From: DASPHG01 sp963849605 | Lineage (GTDB): Bacteria > Actinomycetota > Thermoleophilia > Solirubrobacterales > Thermoleophilaceae | Length of the DNA: 64,000 bases | NCBI GenBank assembly: GCA_963849605.1 | Contig: CAWKHX010000002.1 | Coordinates: 744,001-808,000 of the forward strand | Direction of reading: 5' to 3' | In this document: piece by piece, positions 15,046 to 23,830 of the stretch | Layout of the letters: each line of letters begins with the position of its first letter | How positions within the stretch are numbered: the first letter of the stretch is position 1 | Notes under the pieces: model-generated | The model's input: the letters and a program-made list of their open reading frames with translations, nothing else | What the model was told of the DNA's origin: nothing | Database searches by the model: none | Made by a program: the position numbers and the translations under genes

Positions 15046-16545
15046 CTACCGCTCGGGCGCAGCTTCGACATGCGGGTAGACGCCGGGGGTGCCGGTGAGC
15101 CTCGGCCCGAGCGGCGCCTGCGGCTTGCAGTCCGGCGCCACGGTGCCCTGCTGGCCGCCGTACACGAATTCCTGGATCTGATCGCGCAGCTCCTGCGGCA
15201 GCAGTATGGAGGCGAGCGGCGTGATCGGGAGGACCGCGTTGGAGGTGCAGAGGTAGTCGCCGAAGACCTCGAGCCCGGTCTTGATCTTGTTGTAGCCGAG
15301 CGGCTCGGTGTACGGGTTCGAGCGGTTCGTGGAGAGCCGGTACGGCCACGCCGCGAGGTTCTCCGGGTTGACGGGGTTCGACGTGCGCAGGTAGTGGATC
15401 GGCGTCGTGGTCCCCGCCGGCGTCTGCGTCGCCTGGGTCGATGCCACGTCGTTCGCGAAGAAGGCCGTGATCTCGTGCTTGTAGTAGCCGAGGTATGTGA
15501 GGATCGGGTTGAGCTGGCGCAGGAACGGGTCGAGCTGCGCCAGGAGCGGGGTCGTCTCGTCGAGGAAGCTCTCGAGCGCCGGCAGGCCGCGCTTCGACAC
15601 GCGGATCAGCGGGTCGAGGTCGCGGAAGAACGCCTTCAGGTCCGGCGCCAGGCCCGCGAGGTCGATGAGCGTCGGGCTGAGCTCGCGGGCGGCCGGGCGC
15701 AGCTGGGTGATGAGCGGGTTCGTCGCATTGCTGAACTCGGTCAGGCGGTTCACGGTCAGCCGGGACTCGTCGAGGAACGTGGGCAGGACTCGGAACGTCT
15801 CGGCCAGCTCGGCATCGCGCGACGCGGTCGCCTCGAACACCCTGTTCGAGTTCACGATCAGCGACTGGAGCTGGCCCTGCCGGTCCGTGAGGGCGGCGAA
15901 CACCTCGCCGGTGTCGCGGACGAGCTGCTGCGTCGCGCGCTCGTGCCGGTCGAGGATCTCGAGCACCGCGCGGGTGTCGTTCGCGAACGGCGCGAGGTTT
16001 CCGAGCGCGTCGTTGATGTCCTCGCCCCGGCCGTTGAACGCCCGGCCCTGCTGGTCCAACCAGACGCGGAACGCCTCACGCGTCTTGGGGTCGAACGCAC
16101 GGAAGATCTCGTCGAGCTCGACCGTCGGCGAAACCTGCCCGTCGGCGAGCTGGCCGCCGTCCGGGAGCATCGGGCCGTCCTTCGTGCCCGGAGTGAGCTC
16201 GACGTAGGTCTCGCCGAGCAGCGTCTTCTGGCGGAGGATCGCGCGCGTGTCCTCTGGCACCGGCGCGTACTGCGAGTCGATCTCGATCTCGATGGATGTG
16301 CGCTCGTCGTCGAGGTCGAGATCCTTCGCCTTCACCCGGCCGACGGGCACGCCCGAGATGCGCACGTCGGCCTCCTGGGCGAGCTGGGTCGCCTCCGGGA
16401 CGTTGACCTTGAAGCGGTAGCCCTGCGGCTTCAGCGGGGTCGAGCCGCCGAACACGAGCCAGAGGTAGAGCAGGATGCCGAAGCAGGACAGCGCGAACAG
16501 CACCATCACGAAGATCCGGCCGATGCTGGGAGCTTGCTTCTGCAT
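15046..16545 (-). CDS. Mce/MlaD-family lipid-transport protein (6 of 6 in operon order)
   Basis: A 499-residue protein: an N-terminal transmembrane helix (residues 10-33), an MlaD/Mce domain ('YRFKVNVPEATQLAQEADVRISGVPVGRVKAKDL', about 42-120), and a long helical C-terminal region that in other Mce hexamers forms the tunnel. Three cysteines occur near the C-terminus region. Starts at ATG 16545 with a one-base TGATG overlap. Mce proteins form a hexameric shuttle carrying lipids or sterols between the envelope and the YrbE/ATPase complex in the membrane. The substrate cannot be read from sequence. Confidence 0.9.
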   Translation of the reverse strand: MQKQAPSIGRIFVMVLFALSCFGILLYLWLVFGGSTPLKPQGYRFKVNVPEATQLAQEADVRISGVPVGRVKAKDLDLDDERTSIEIEIDSQYAPVPEDTRAILRQKTLLGETYVELTPGTKDGPMLPDGGQLADGQVSPTVELDEIFRAFDPKTREAFRVWLDQQGRAFNGRGEDINDALGNLAPFANDTRAVLEILDRHERATQQLVRDTGEVFAALTDRQGQLQSLIVNSNRVFEATASRDAELAETFRVLPTFLDESRLTVNRLTEFSNATNPLITQLRPAARELSPTLIDLAGLAPDLKAFFRDLDPLIRVSKRGLPALESFLDETTPLLAQLDPFLRQLNPILTYLGYYKHEITAFFANDVASTQATQTPAGTTTPIHYLRTSNPVNPENLAAWPYRLSTNRSNPYTEPLGYNKIKTGLEVFGDYLCTSNAVLPITPLASILLPQELRDQIQEFVYGGQQGTVAPDCKPQAPLGPRLTGTPGVYPHVEAAPER

Positions 16546-17942
16546 CAGTCGAAGCCTCCCTCGGCCGCCTTAGCCTGCTTACGGGTGCTCCGCGCGGCGG
16601 GGCTCTGGTCGCACACCTCGTCGCTCGAGGGGGCGTTCAGCAGCGCGAACAGCACCTCGAGCTGCGGCAGGGTCGTGACGAGGTTCTCGACCGCGACGAG
16701 GCTGCCGCAGTCGACGAGGAACATGCCGCGGCGGATCGGGCCGTGCGCGTCCTGGGTGTTGAAGACGAACGGGGCGTCGTGGTTCGCCCACGCGGTCCAG
16801 AAGAGGTAGCCCTCCTCATTCCCCGGCGGGTTGTACGCGAGCGTGTCGAGCAGGTTGTTCACGACCTTGAAGACCGTGATCAGGCGGCTCGTGGTCGGAG
16901 CCAGCCGCTCCGCCGCGCGCCGCAGCTCGCGCACCGGGCTGCGCGCCGTGCGCGCGAACGGCCGGATCTCGTCGCGGATGATCGGGGCGGTCGCCTTGAG
17001 GACCGGGCCGGTCTCGTCAAGCGCCGGGCCGAGGTTGCGTGCGAACGGGAGCAGCGCCTGGAAGGTCGGGCCGAGCTCGTCGGCGAGCCGCTCGACCTTC
17101 CCGAGCGTCGTTTCGGTGGTCGTGAGCGTCGAGGGGAACAGCTGCAGCGCGCGCTGGATGTTCTGTGACTGCTCGGCGAAGACCTGGAAGTTCGCGTTGG
17201 AGGAGTCGACCAGCGAGGCGAGCTGCGTGTCCTTCTTCGCCAGCTCGTCGGCGAGCAGGCGGAAGCTGTGGATCGCGCGGGCGGCGTTGTCGCGCCGCTC
17301 GGAGAGGAGGCCCGTGAACTTCGCGATGTACTTGTTGGTCGGCTCGAAGCGCTTGAACGTCTCGCGCAGGTCGGCGGCGTAGGACTGCGCGTACGGCTTG
17401 GACGGATCGTCCGTGAACGCCTCGCCGCCGGCGTTGGCGAGGATCTGGAGATACGCGCGCGTGTCCCCGTCGAGCTCGGCGAGGATCTCGTCGGGGTTGA
17501 CGTCGGGCCTCGTTTGCGCGAACCCGATGCGGCCGCCCTCGGGCAGCTCGCCCGCGGCCTGCGTGCCCGGATCGAGCTCGACGAACATGTCCTTCAAGCC
17601 CGTCTTCGGCCGCAGCAGCATCGTCGCGTCGCGATAGATCGGCTTGTACTTGTCCTGGATGTTGAGCTCGACGACCGCGACGCCGTCCTCCAGCTCGACC
17701 TTGCCGATGTCGCCCACCTTGACGCCGGCGATGTTCACCGTCTGGCCCTGGCCGGGGACGACGGCCTGGCCGGTCTCGAACTCGGCCTCGACCGTGTAGA
17801 AGTCGGTGCCGATCAGGGGCACCCACGAGGGCGGGTAGAAGCGCTGGTTGGACAGGATGTAGCCCGCCGTGCCAGCGGCCACGAGGACCAGGAAGAGGAT
17901 CGCGATGAAGTCGCGCAGGTGCTTGCGGATGGCGCGCCTCAT
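16545..17942 (-). CDS. Mce/MlaD-family lipid-transport protein (5 of 6)
   Basis: A 465-residue protein from ATG 17942 (ATGA overlap). A basic start MRRAIRKHLRDF precedes a transmembrane helix (about 12-30), then an Mce domain with 'VVPGQGQTVNIAGVKVGDIGKVEL', then a helical needle-like region to about residue 350 and a less conserved tail with two cysteines. In mycobacterial operons the fifth Mce (MceE) is a lipoprotein; this one has no lipobox. Confidence 0.9.
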   Translation of the reverse strand: MRRAIRKHLRDFIAILFLVLVAAGTAGYILSNQRFYPPSWVPLIGTDFYTVEAEFETGQAVVPGQGQTVNIAGVKVGDIGKVELEDGVAVVELNIQDKYKPIYRDATMLLRPKTGLKDMFVELDPGTQAAGELPEGGRIGFAQTRPDVNPDEILAELDGDTRAYLQILANAGGEAFTDDPSKPYAQSYAADLRETFKRFEPTNKYIAKFTGLLSERRDNAARAIHSFRLLADELAKKDTQLASLVDSSNANFQVFAEQSQNIQRALQLFPSTLTTTETTLGKVERLADELGPTFQALLPFARNLGPALDETGPVLKATAPIIRDEIRPFARTARSPVRELRRAAERLAPTTSRLITVFKVVNNLLDTLAYNPPGNEEGYLFWTAWANHDAPFVFNTQDAHGPIRRGMFLVDCGSLVAVENLVTTLPQLEVLFALLNAPSSDEVCDQSPAARSTRKQAKAAEGGFD

Positions 17943-19411
17943 GGGCCGCCTCCCAGCACCGCGTTCTCGTTCACCCGCGGGAGGTCGTTGTTGAAGCACT
18001 TGACGTCACGCTGGTACGGCGGACGACGCGCCGGGTACTTCGGAATCGAGCCGATCGGGGCGAGGTTCGGGTTCGTGAAGAACGGAGCGCCGCCGATCCG
18101 CGTGTTGGTCGTGGTGAACGTCTGGTCGCCACCGCCCGGCTGGAAGCGCGTGTACTGGCCGTTGCCGTCGAAGTTCTGGCTCTCGCCGGAGAGCGCGACC
18201 TGGCTCTGCCAGAACTCCTTGTAGTTCTCGACACCCGTCTCGTGCGGGTAGCCGGGAGGCCCGTCGATCACGATGTCGCCCGCCGGAAGCACGTTCTCGA
18301 GGAAGCAGCGGCTGACGTCGTCGACCCGCGGGAACAGGTTGATCGAGTCGTCCGTCACCTGAGCCAGGTCGTCGATGGCGGGGCGCAGGTCGTTCACGAG
18401 CCCCTGCAGCTCGGCCGGCGACACCAGCGCACGCACCTGGCGGATCCACGGGAATGAGTTCTCGATCACTCCCGGCGTCGCGCGCACGCCAGGCAGGATC
18501 GCGCGCGCGAAGGCGCGCGTCGGCGGGAACGACGCGTTCAGCGAGTCGAGCGCCGGGCCCGCCCGCTCGAGCACGTCGGGCAGCTCCCCGATCGTGCGCC
18601 TGAGGTTGTCCTCCTCGGCCGCGAACGCGGCGACGGTGAGGTTGAAGTTGCTGACGAAGTCCTTGAGCTGCTCCTCCTTGGCCGCGAGCGCAGTCGAGAC
18701 GCGCGCCTGGCTTCCGATGAGGCTGGACAGGTCGTGCAGCTCGGTGCCCATGGTCGCGTCGTTGACGATCGCGAGCCCGCGGAGGGCGTCGGCTGCGGTC
18801 GGGATCGAGTCGTGCAGCGACTCCGACGCGGTCTGGCCCCGTGTCATCGGCTCCTGGTCCGCGTCCTCGCCGGGCAGCGGCTCGCCGTTGATCGCGTCGC
18901 CGTAGCCCTGAAGCAGCTTCTGGAGGTCCGCGCGCGTGTCGCTCTGGAGCGACGTCAGGATCTCGTCGAGCTGGACCGACCCGCTCGTCTGGGCGGCCGG
19001 GACCGTCGAGCCGTCCGCGAGCTCGGGGCCCGAGGGCGAGCCGGGATCCAGCTCTACGAAGAAGTTGCCCTCGAGGAAGATGCGCGGCCGGATCTTCAGC
19101 TCGGCGTCCTCGTGCAGCGGGAGCGCTTCGTCCTTCAGCTCCATCGTCACGACCGACAGGTCGGAGTCGTCTGAGTACTGCTCGACCTTCGTCACCTGAC
19201 CGACCTCGACCCCGGCGATGCGCACCGGCGAGCGGGTGGACATGTTCTGCGCGTCGGCGAACACCGCCTTCAGCTCGTACGGCGGGTTCACGAACGGGAT
19301 GTCCTTGGCGAACCCGAGGTAGGCGAGGACCACGAGCACGATCAGGGCGATCGCGCCGACCTGGAACGGCGAGCGCTCGCTCTGATGGCCGTCGATGCGC
19401 TGCCGCGCCAT
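17939..19411 (-). CDS. Mce/MlaD-family lipid-transport protein (4 of 6)
   Basis: A 490-residue protein from ATG 19411 (TGATG overlap with the preceding gene). A hydrophilic start is followed by one transmembrane helix (around 'VGAIALIVLVVLAYLGF') and an Mce domain containing 'NMSTRSPVRIAGVEVGQVTKVEQ'. The helical C-terminal part contains repeated 'ELPDVLERAGPALDSL'-like heptad patterns typical of the Mce tunnel. The final 100 residues are Gly/Asn/Pro-rich and probably disordered. Confidence 0.9.
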   Translation of the reverse strand: MARQRIDGHQSERSPFQVGAIALIVLVVLAYLGFAKDIPFVNPPYELKAVFADAQNMSTRSPVRIAGVEVGQVTKVEQYSDDSDLSVVTMELKDEALPLHEDAELKIRPRIFLEGNFFVELDPGSPSGPELADGSTVPAAQTSGSVQLDEILTSLQSDTRADLQKLLQGYGDAINGEPLPGEDADQEPMTRGQTASESLHDSIPTAADALRGLAIVNDATMGTELHDLSSLIGSQARVSTALAAKEEQLKDFVSNFNLTVAAFAAEEDNLRRTIGELPDVLERAGPALDSLNASFPPTRAFARAILPGVRATPGVIENSFPWIRQVRALVSPAELQGLVNDLRPAIDDLAQVTDDSINLFPRVDDVSRCFLENVLPAGDIVIDGPPGYPHETGVENYKEFWQSQVALSGESQNFDGNGQYTRFQPGGGDQTFTTTNTRIGGAPFFTNPNLAPIGSIPKYPARRPPYQRDVKCFNNDLPRVNENAVLGGGP

Positions 19412-20841
19412 CAGCCCTGCCCCTCCACTTGGCCCTCGGTCTCGGTGCCCTGGTTGCCCGGCACGTTGCCGATCACCTGCTGGCCGACCTTGAAGACCTC
19501 GTTGCCCGCCTCGCACTCACGCGTCTGTCCAGGCGCGGCCGTGTTCGGATACGGGTTCGAGTGCAGGTAGTTCGCCTGCGGGTTCGGGCCGCCGCCGTTC
19601 GCGGGCGCCGACGACGGGCTGCCCTCGTTGTTGGGCCCGAGCGGCGTCGCGAGGATGATGAACCGCTGCCAGGTGCCGTTCGCGTCGCCGACCGAGAGCA
19701 GGCTCGAGATGTTGCGGAACCACAGCGTCGCGTAGTTGCAGACGGTCTGCGCGGGCGTGATGAAGTGGACCGTCGGCCGCAGGGTCGCCGCGGTGTCGCC
19801 GAGCCGTTGGATCCCGCGCGGGACGAGCGGGTCGGTGGCGAAGTCCTCGAGTGCGCGGAATACGTCGGCGAGGTCTTCGTTGAAGGCGGGCGTCTTCGCG
19901 AGCGTGTTGGTGCCGATCTCGAGCGCATCCGCCAGCACGGGCGTCGTGGTCGGAAGCACCGCGACGCCCGGCTTCAGCTCGCGGAACAAGCCGGTCGTGT
20001 TGCGCAGGAACGGCCGCTGCTGCGGGAACCCCTCGATGGCCGCGTCCTCGGACGCGGGCGAGCGCGAGATCGACTCCTGGATGAACGGGCGCGCGACGCT
20101 CGCCAGCGCGGTGAATGTCGTGTCCAGGTTCACGAACAGCTGCGCCTGCGTCTCCGCCACGGGGGCCACCTCGGCCGCTGCGTCTCCCAGCTCCTTGAAC
20201 AGGCGCGCGAGCTGCGTGTCCGGGTCGGCCAGATTGCTCGCGACCGGCTCGAGGTAGAAGAGCAGCGGGCCCAGGTCGACGATCGCCTCGTTGATGTCGG
20301 CGCCCCGGCCGGCGAGGGCGGTTCCGAAGGCGTCGAGACTCCGCTGCGCGCCGCGCCTCGTCTTCGTGTCGAAGACGTTGAACACCTGATCGATCTCGAC
20401 GGGCTCGGGCTTGGCCTGCGCGGCCGGGATGGTGTCGCCCGCCGCGAACCCCTCGTCCGACTCTCCGGGGTTGATCTCGATGTACTTCAGGCCCAGGGCC
20501 GAGCGCGGCCGGATGATCATCGTCGAGTCGACCGGAAGCGGATCGACCTGCTTCTCGAGCTTCATCTCGATCACGGCCGTCGGGGGCTCGTCGCCCTCCC
20601 CGGGCACCGGGTCGATCTTGGACACGGCGCCGACGCGCTGGCCGCCGATGCGGACGTCGTTTCCGACGACGAGGTTCGCCGCGTCGTCGAACTGGGCCTT
20701 CAGGTCGTAGGTCGGGACGAACGGGAGGCCGCTGTTCGCGTTGTACGAGAGGAAGACGGCGACGATCGCCACGAGCAGGGTGATCGCCCCGACGAGGACC
20801 GGGCTCCCGAGCATGCTGGCTGCGCCGCGTCGCCGTGTCAT
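19411..20841 (-). CDS. Mce/MlaD-family lipid-transport protein (3 of 6)
   Basis: A 476-residue protein from ATG 20841 (ATGA overlap). Transmembrane helix around residues 14-32, Mce domain with 'LVVGNDVRIGGQRVGAVSKID' and 'MIIRPRSALGLKYIEINPG', long helical region, then a C-terminal Gly/Asn/Gln-rich tail ('SAPANGGGPNPQANYLHSN'). Two cysteines are in the last third. Same operon and inferred hexamer as the flanking mce genes. Confidence 0.9.
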   Translation of the reverse strand: MTRRRGAASMLGSPVLVGAITLLVAIVAVFLSYNANSGLPFVPTYDLKAQFDDAANLVVGNDVRIGGQRVGAVSKIDPVPGEGDEPPTAVIEMKLEKQVDPLPVDSTMIIRPRSALGLKYIEINPGESDEGFAAGDTIPAAQAKPEPVEIDQVFNVFDTKTRRGAQRSLDAFGTALAGRGADINEAIVDLGPLLFYLEPVASNLADPDTQLARLFKELGDAAAEVAPVAETQAQLFVNLDTTFTALASVARPFIQESISRSPASEDAAIEGFPQQRPFLRNTTGLFRELKPGVAVLPTTTPVLADALEIGTNTLAKTPAFNEDLADVFRALEDFATDPLVPRGIQRLGDTAATLRPTVHFITPAQTVCNYATLWFRNISSLLSVGDANGTWQRFIILATPLGPNNEGSPSSAPANGGGPNPQANYLHSNPYPNTAAPGQTRECEAGNEVFKVGQQVIGNVPGNQGTETEGQVEGQG

Positions 20842-22331
20842 TCGTCGTTCCCCAGCAGGTAGTCGAGGAACGGCTGCTCCTGGCCGTACGGGCCCTTCGG
20901 CGGGCTCTCGGCTCCCTTGCGGATCTCCTCGAGCCGCTGCTCGCGCTGCTTCACGATCTCCGGGTCCTCGATCCGCGTGATGCGCTCGATGTCGTCCTTG
21001 AGGGAGTCGACGTCATCGACTCCGTCGGAATCCGCGGGCGGCTGGCTGTCGGCGAGATGCGCCGGGATCCGCCCGCTCGCGTGCCGTGCGGAGGCGCCCT
21101 CCACCTCGGCCGGGCCGAACGTGGACTCGCAGCCGAAGGCGACAGTGATCTGGTATCGCGAGCAGGCGGCGCTCGCCAGCAGGCCGGCGCGGAGGTAGTG
21201 GCTCAGCGAGTCGAAGCCGTTGATCGCCGTGACCTGGAAGAAGATGTAATCCATCAGGCGCTCGATGCCGCCCGTCTCGTCGAAGCTCGTCACGAGCGAG
21301 GAGAGGTCGCGGCTCAGCGGGTCCGCGTCCGTCGCGAAGTCGGTGACGTCCCTGATCAGCGGCTCGGAGCGCTGCAGCGCCGGCCCGCCGATCTTGAGCG
21401 CGTCGCCGAGGCTGTCGAGCGACGGCTTGGCCTGGCGCGAGAACGGGCCGAGGGCGAGGATGAAGCGGTTCAGGTCCGGGGCGGCATCGCCGAGGTCGGA
21501 GATGACCGGGGTCATCTCATCCGAGAGCGCACCCAGGTCCTGCATGGTCGGCTTGAGCTCCGCGAGGAAGCGCGGCAGCTTCTCGAACGTTTGCGCCAGC
21601 TCGTCGCGCCGCTCGGCCGACGCCTGCGCGGTCTCGTCGGCCTGGACGATGAAGTTGCCTACGTGCGCGCGCTCGCGCGCGAGCGGCTCGAGCGCCTGGT
21701 CGCCGTTCTTCGCGAGGTCGGCCAGCGTCTTGTTCTGGCCCGCCAGGATCTTCAGCACCTTGTCGGTCTCGCGCAGCGCCGGGTTCGCGCGGTGGATGAC
21801 CGCGTTCAGCTCGGCGCCGCGGCCGGCCAGCGCGGTGCCGAACTCGTTGATCAGGAGCGCGAGCCGCTCGCGGTAGGGCAGCCGCATGATGTCGTTGATC
21901 AGGTCGAGGTCGACCGGCGAGCTCGTCCGCTCGAGCGGGAGCATGTGCTCGCCCTCGCCCTCCTCGCCGTCCGGGATCTCCTCGAGCGGCGGAGTGTCGG
22001 CGCTCCCCGGGTCGCATTCGACGAACTTCTCGCCGATCAGCGACTGCGGGCGGATGGTGCACGTCGCGTTCTCGCGGAACGGCGCGAACCCGTCCTCGTC
22101 GATCCGGAGCACGACGATCGCCTTCTTGTCGTCCGTCACGTCGAGCGAGTCGATCGCGCCGACCTTGGCCCCGGCGACCTTGACGTCCTCCCCTTCGACC
22201 GCGCCGGAGACGTTGTCGAAGATCGCGCGGACCTCGTAGCCGGCACCGACGTCGTCGGACGCGCCGACTCCGAGTATGAGCGCGGCCGCGGTGCACGCCG
22301 TCACGACCGCTATCGCGAAGATCCGTCTCAT
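20838..22331 (-). CDS. Mce/MlaD-family lipid-transport protein (2 of 6)
   Basis: A 497-residue protein from ATG 22331 (ATGA overlap). N-terminal hydrophobic segment MRRIFAIAVVTACTAAALIL contains VTAC, which superficially fits a lipobox, but it lies inside an uninterrupted hydrophobic stretch at residue 12, so a membrane anchor is more likely. Mce domain with 'AVEGEDVKVAGAKVGAIDSL' and 'TIRPQSLIGEKFVECDPG'; then helices, and a highly charged Glu/Asp/Lys C-terminus ('DDIERITRIEDPEIVKQREQ') unlike its siblings. Confidence 0.9.
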   Translation of the reverse strand: MRRIFAIAVVTACTAAALILGVGASDDVGAGYEVRAIFDNVSGAVEGEDVKVAGAKVGAIDSLDVTDDKKAIVVLRIDEDGFAPFRENATCTIRPQSLIGEKFVECDPGSADTPPLEEIPDGEEGEGEHMLPLERTSSPVDLDLINDIMRLPYRERLALLINEFGTALAGRGAELNAVIHRANPALRETDKVLKILAGQNKTLADLAKNGDQALEPLARERAHVGNFIVQADETAQASAERRDELAQTFEKLPRFLAELKPTMQDLGALSDEMTPVISDLGDAAPDLNRFILALGPFSRQAKPSLDSLGDALKIGGPALQRSEPLIRDVTDFATDADPLSRDLSSLVTSFDETGGIERLMDYIFFQVTAINGFDSLSHYLRAGLLASAACSRYQITVAFGCESTFGPAEVEGASARHASGRIPAHLADSQPPADSDGVDDVDSLKDDIERITRIEDPEIVKQREQRLEEIRKGAESPPKGPYGQEQPFLDYLLGNDE

Positions 22332-23674
22332 GGTCCCGGTGGCACGGTCGAGGGATCGCAGTCGACACTGCCGTCGGTGTCGCGCCACGGGGCCGAGCCG
22401 TCGGGCGGCGGCTGCGTGGCGCCGCCCGGACAGCGGAAGGACTGGGTGGTCTCGAGGCCCTCCAGGCGCGTCGCGTTCTGCGTGGGCGTGAGGACCTGAC
22501 CGAGCAGCGGCACCGACGTGATCGAGAACGGGTTGAACATCGGCTGGATGCGGGCGAAGTGCCCGTGGGCGTCGTAGTTCGACGCGCCCTGCCCGAACTT
22601 GGTGAGCCAGCCGGCGAAGTCAGGCGTGTACGGGCGGATGTACTCGATCACCGGCTGCGACTTCTGCAGCGCCTTGATCGAGCGCGGGAACGCGATCTCC
22701 GCCTCCGCCGCGAGCCGCGGCTGCTTCTTCGTCAGCTCGATGAGATCGTTGTTCTCGCCGCGCCGCCTGATCAGGAGCCGCAGGTCCTCGATCGTCGGCT
22801 TCGCGTCGTGGACCAGCGGACGCAGGGCGCGGAAGAACGGGGCGAGGTCCTTCGTGGCCGGCTTCGACTCGGCCACCAGCACGTCGAGGTCGCCGAGGGC
22901 GGCACGCAGGTTGACGAAGGTCGTGTTCGCCTTCCGGAGGGTCGGCGGCAGGAGGCCGAGCGCACGGGCGAGCGCGGCGTTCTCGTCGCCGATCGCGCGT
23001 GTCGTGGCGTTCGCGTTCGAGACCAGGTCGGCGAGGTCGTCACGCCGCTCGGCAATCGCCCCGACCACTGTCGCGGTCTCGACGATGAAGTCCTCGAACT
23101 GGTCGTCGTCGCGCACCAGCTCGCGCGTGAGCCGGGAGGCCGAGGAGAGGGCCGGGTTGAAGTACTTCGCGGCCTCGTTCGCCTCCGGGGCCACCCCGTT
23201 GTACTGGGTGGCGCCGCCCTGGACGATCTCCTGGAGCCCCTTGCGCGTCTTCGGGTCGAGCGTGTTGAACAGCTGGTCGAGGTCGACCGGCGTGGTCGTG
23301 TCGTCCGCGTCGATATGGCCGCCGTCCTCGATCTCGTCGGCGTCGTTCGGCCCCGGGGTGAGCGAGACGTAGCGCCCCGCGATCCCCGAGAGCGAACCCA
23401 CGCGGATCACGGCGTGGGTCCCCTCGTGCAGCGGCTCGAAGTCCGAGTCGACCTCCATCTCGATCTCGGCCTGGCCGTTATCGGTGAGGTCGATCGAGGT
23501 CACCTTCCCGATCGGCTTGCCGCCCACCTGGACCTCGTTGCCCTTGACGAGCTGCCCCGCGGTCTCGAAGGTCGCCTTGACGGAGTACTTGTCGCTCCCG
23601 GCGAGCATCAGCACCCCGACGAGCACTGCCGCGACGACGATGCCGCCAATGGCGGCTATTCGCGCGGGAGTCAA
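22328..23674 (-). CDS. Mce/MlaD-family lipid-transport protein (1 of 6)
   Basis: A 448-residue protein from ATG 23674. Transmembrane helix at about 7-25, Mce domain at about 29-110 with 'LVKGNEVQVGGKPIGKVTSID' and 'VGSLSGIAGRYVSLTPG', then a helical region and a Pro/Thr/Ser-rich tail with two cysteines. It is the first Mce after the ATPase but is separated from it by a structured 156-base gap, whereas all later mce genes overlap their neighbours by 1-4 bases. It would correspond to MceA by position. Confidence 0.9.
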   Translation of the reverse strand: MTPARIAAIGGIVVAAVLVGVLMLAGSDKYSVKATFETAGQLVKGNEVQVGGKPIGKVTSIDLTDNGQAEIEMEVDSDFEPLHEGTHAVIRVGSLSGIAGRYVSLTPGPNDADEIEDGGHIDADDTTTPVDLDQLFNTLDPKTRKGLQEIVQGGATQYNGVAPEANEAAKYFNPALSSASRLTRELVRDDDQFEDFIVETATVVGAIAERRDDLADLVSNANATTRAIGDENAALARALGLLPPTLRKANTTFVNLRAALGDLDVLVAESKPATKDLAPFFRALRPLVHDAKPTIEDLRLLIRRRGENNDLIELTKKQPRLAAEAEIAFPRSIKALQKSQPVIEYIRPYTPDFAGWLTKFGQGASNYDAHGHFARIQPMFNPFSITSVPLLGQVLTPTQNATRLEGLETTQSFRCPGGATQPPPDGSAPWRDTDGSVDCDPSTVPPGP

Positions 23675-23830
23675 AGTCGGGAGCTGGGAGTTCGGGTTAT
23701 CAAGCGCCTCCGCGAAGCGCCTCCCTTATACCTCAGTATCTCAACATCACCGGGCAACGGGCGCAACCGCCTGCCCGGCCTTTAACGCCCCCCAAAGAGC
23801 GGGCCGTGGAGGAGGCGGCGAAGCCGCCGG
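23675..23830 (-). other. Structured 156-base spacer inside the Mce operon
   Basis: Between the ATPase stop and the first mce start there is no ORF. It holds a hairpin GGCGGC-GAA-GCCGCC (23814-23828) just after the ATPase stop, a long imperfect inverted repeat with outer arms CCGGGCA/TGCCCGG (23752-23780), and a 10-base direct repeat AAGCGCCTCC at 23702-23711 and 23715-23724. On the minus strand TATAAG follows the inverted repeat and could be a -10 element. No U-tract follows either hairpin, so a classical terminator is not supported. Confidence 0.5.

Noticed and set aside
13236..15098. Long open frames on the plus strand opposite the MMPL and Mce genes (also 14524-16809 and 19429-20862)
   Set aside because: They are Arg/Glu/Asp/Val-rich shadow frames produced by high-GC codon bias; the minus strand encodes recognisable MMPL and Mce domains with coupled starts.
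20838..22331. Second Mce protein as a lipoprotein (VTAC at residues 9-12)
   Set aside because: The cysteine is inside a continuous hydrophobic stretch too close to the N-terminus for a normal lipobox.
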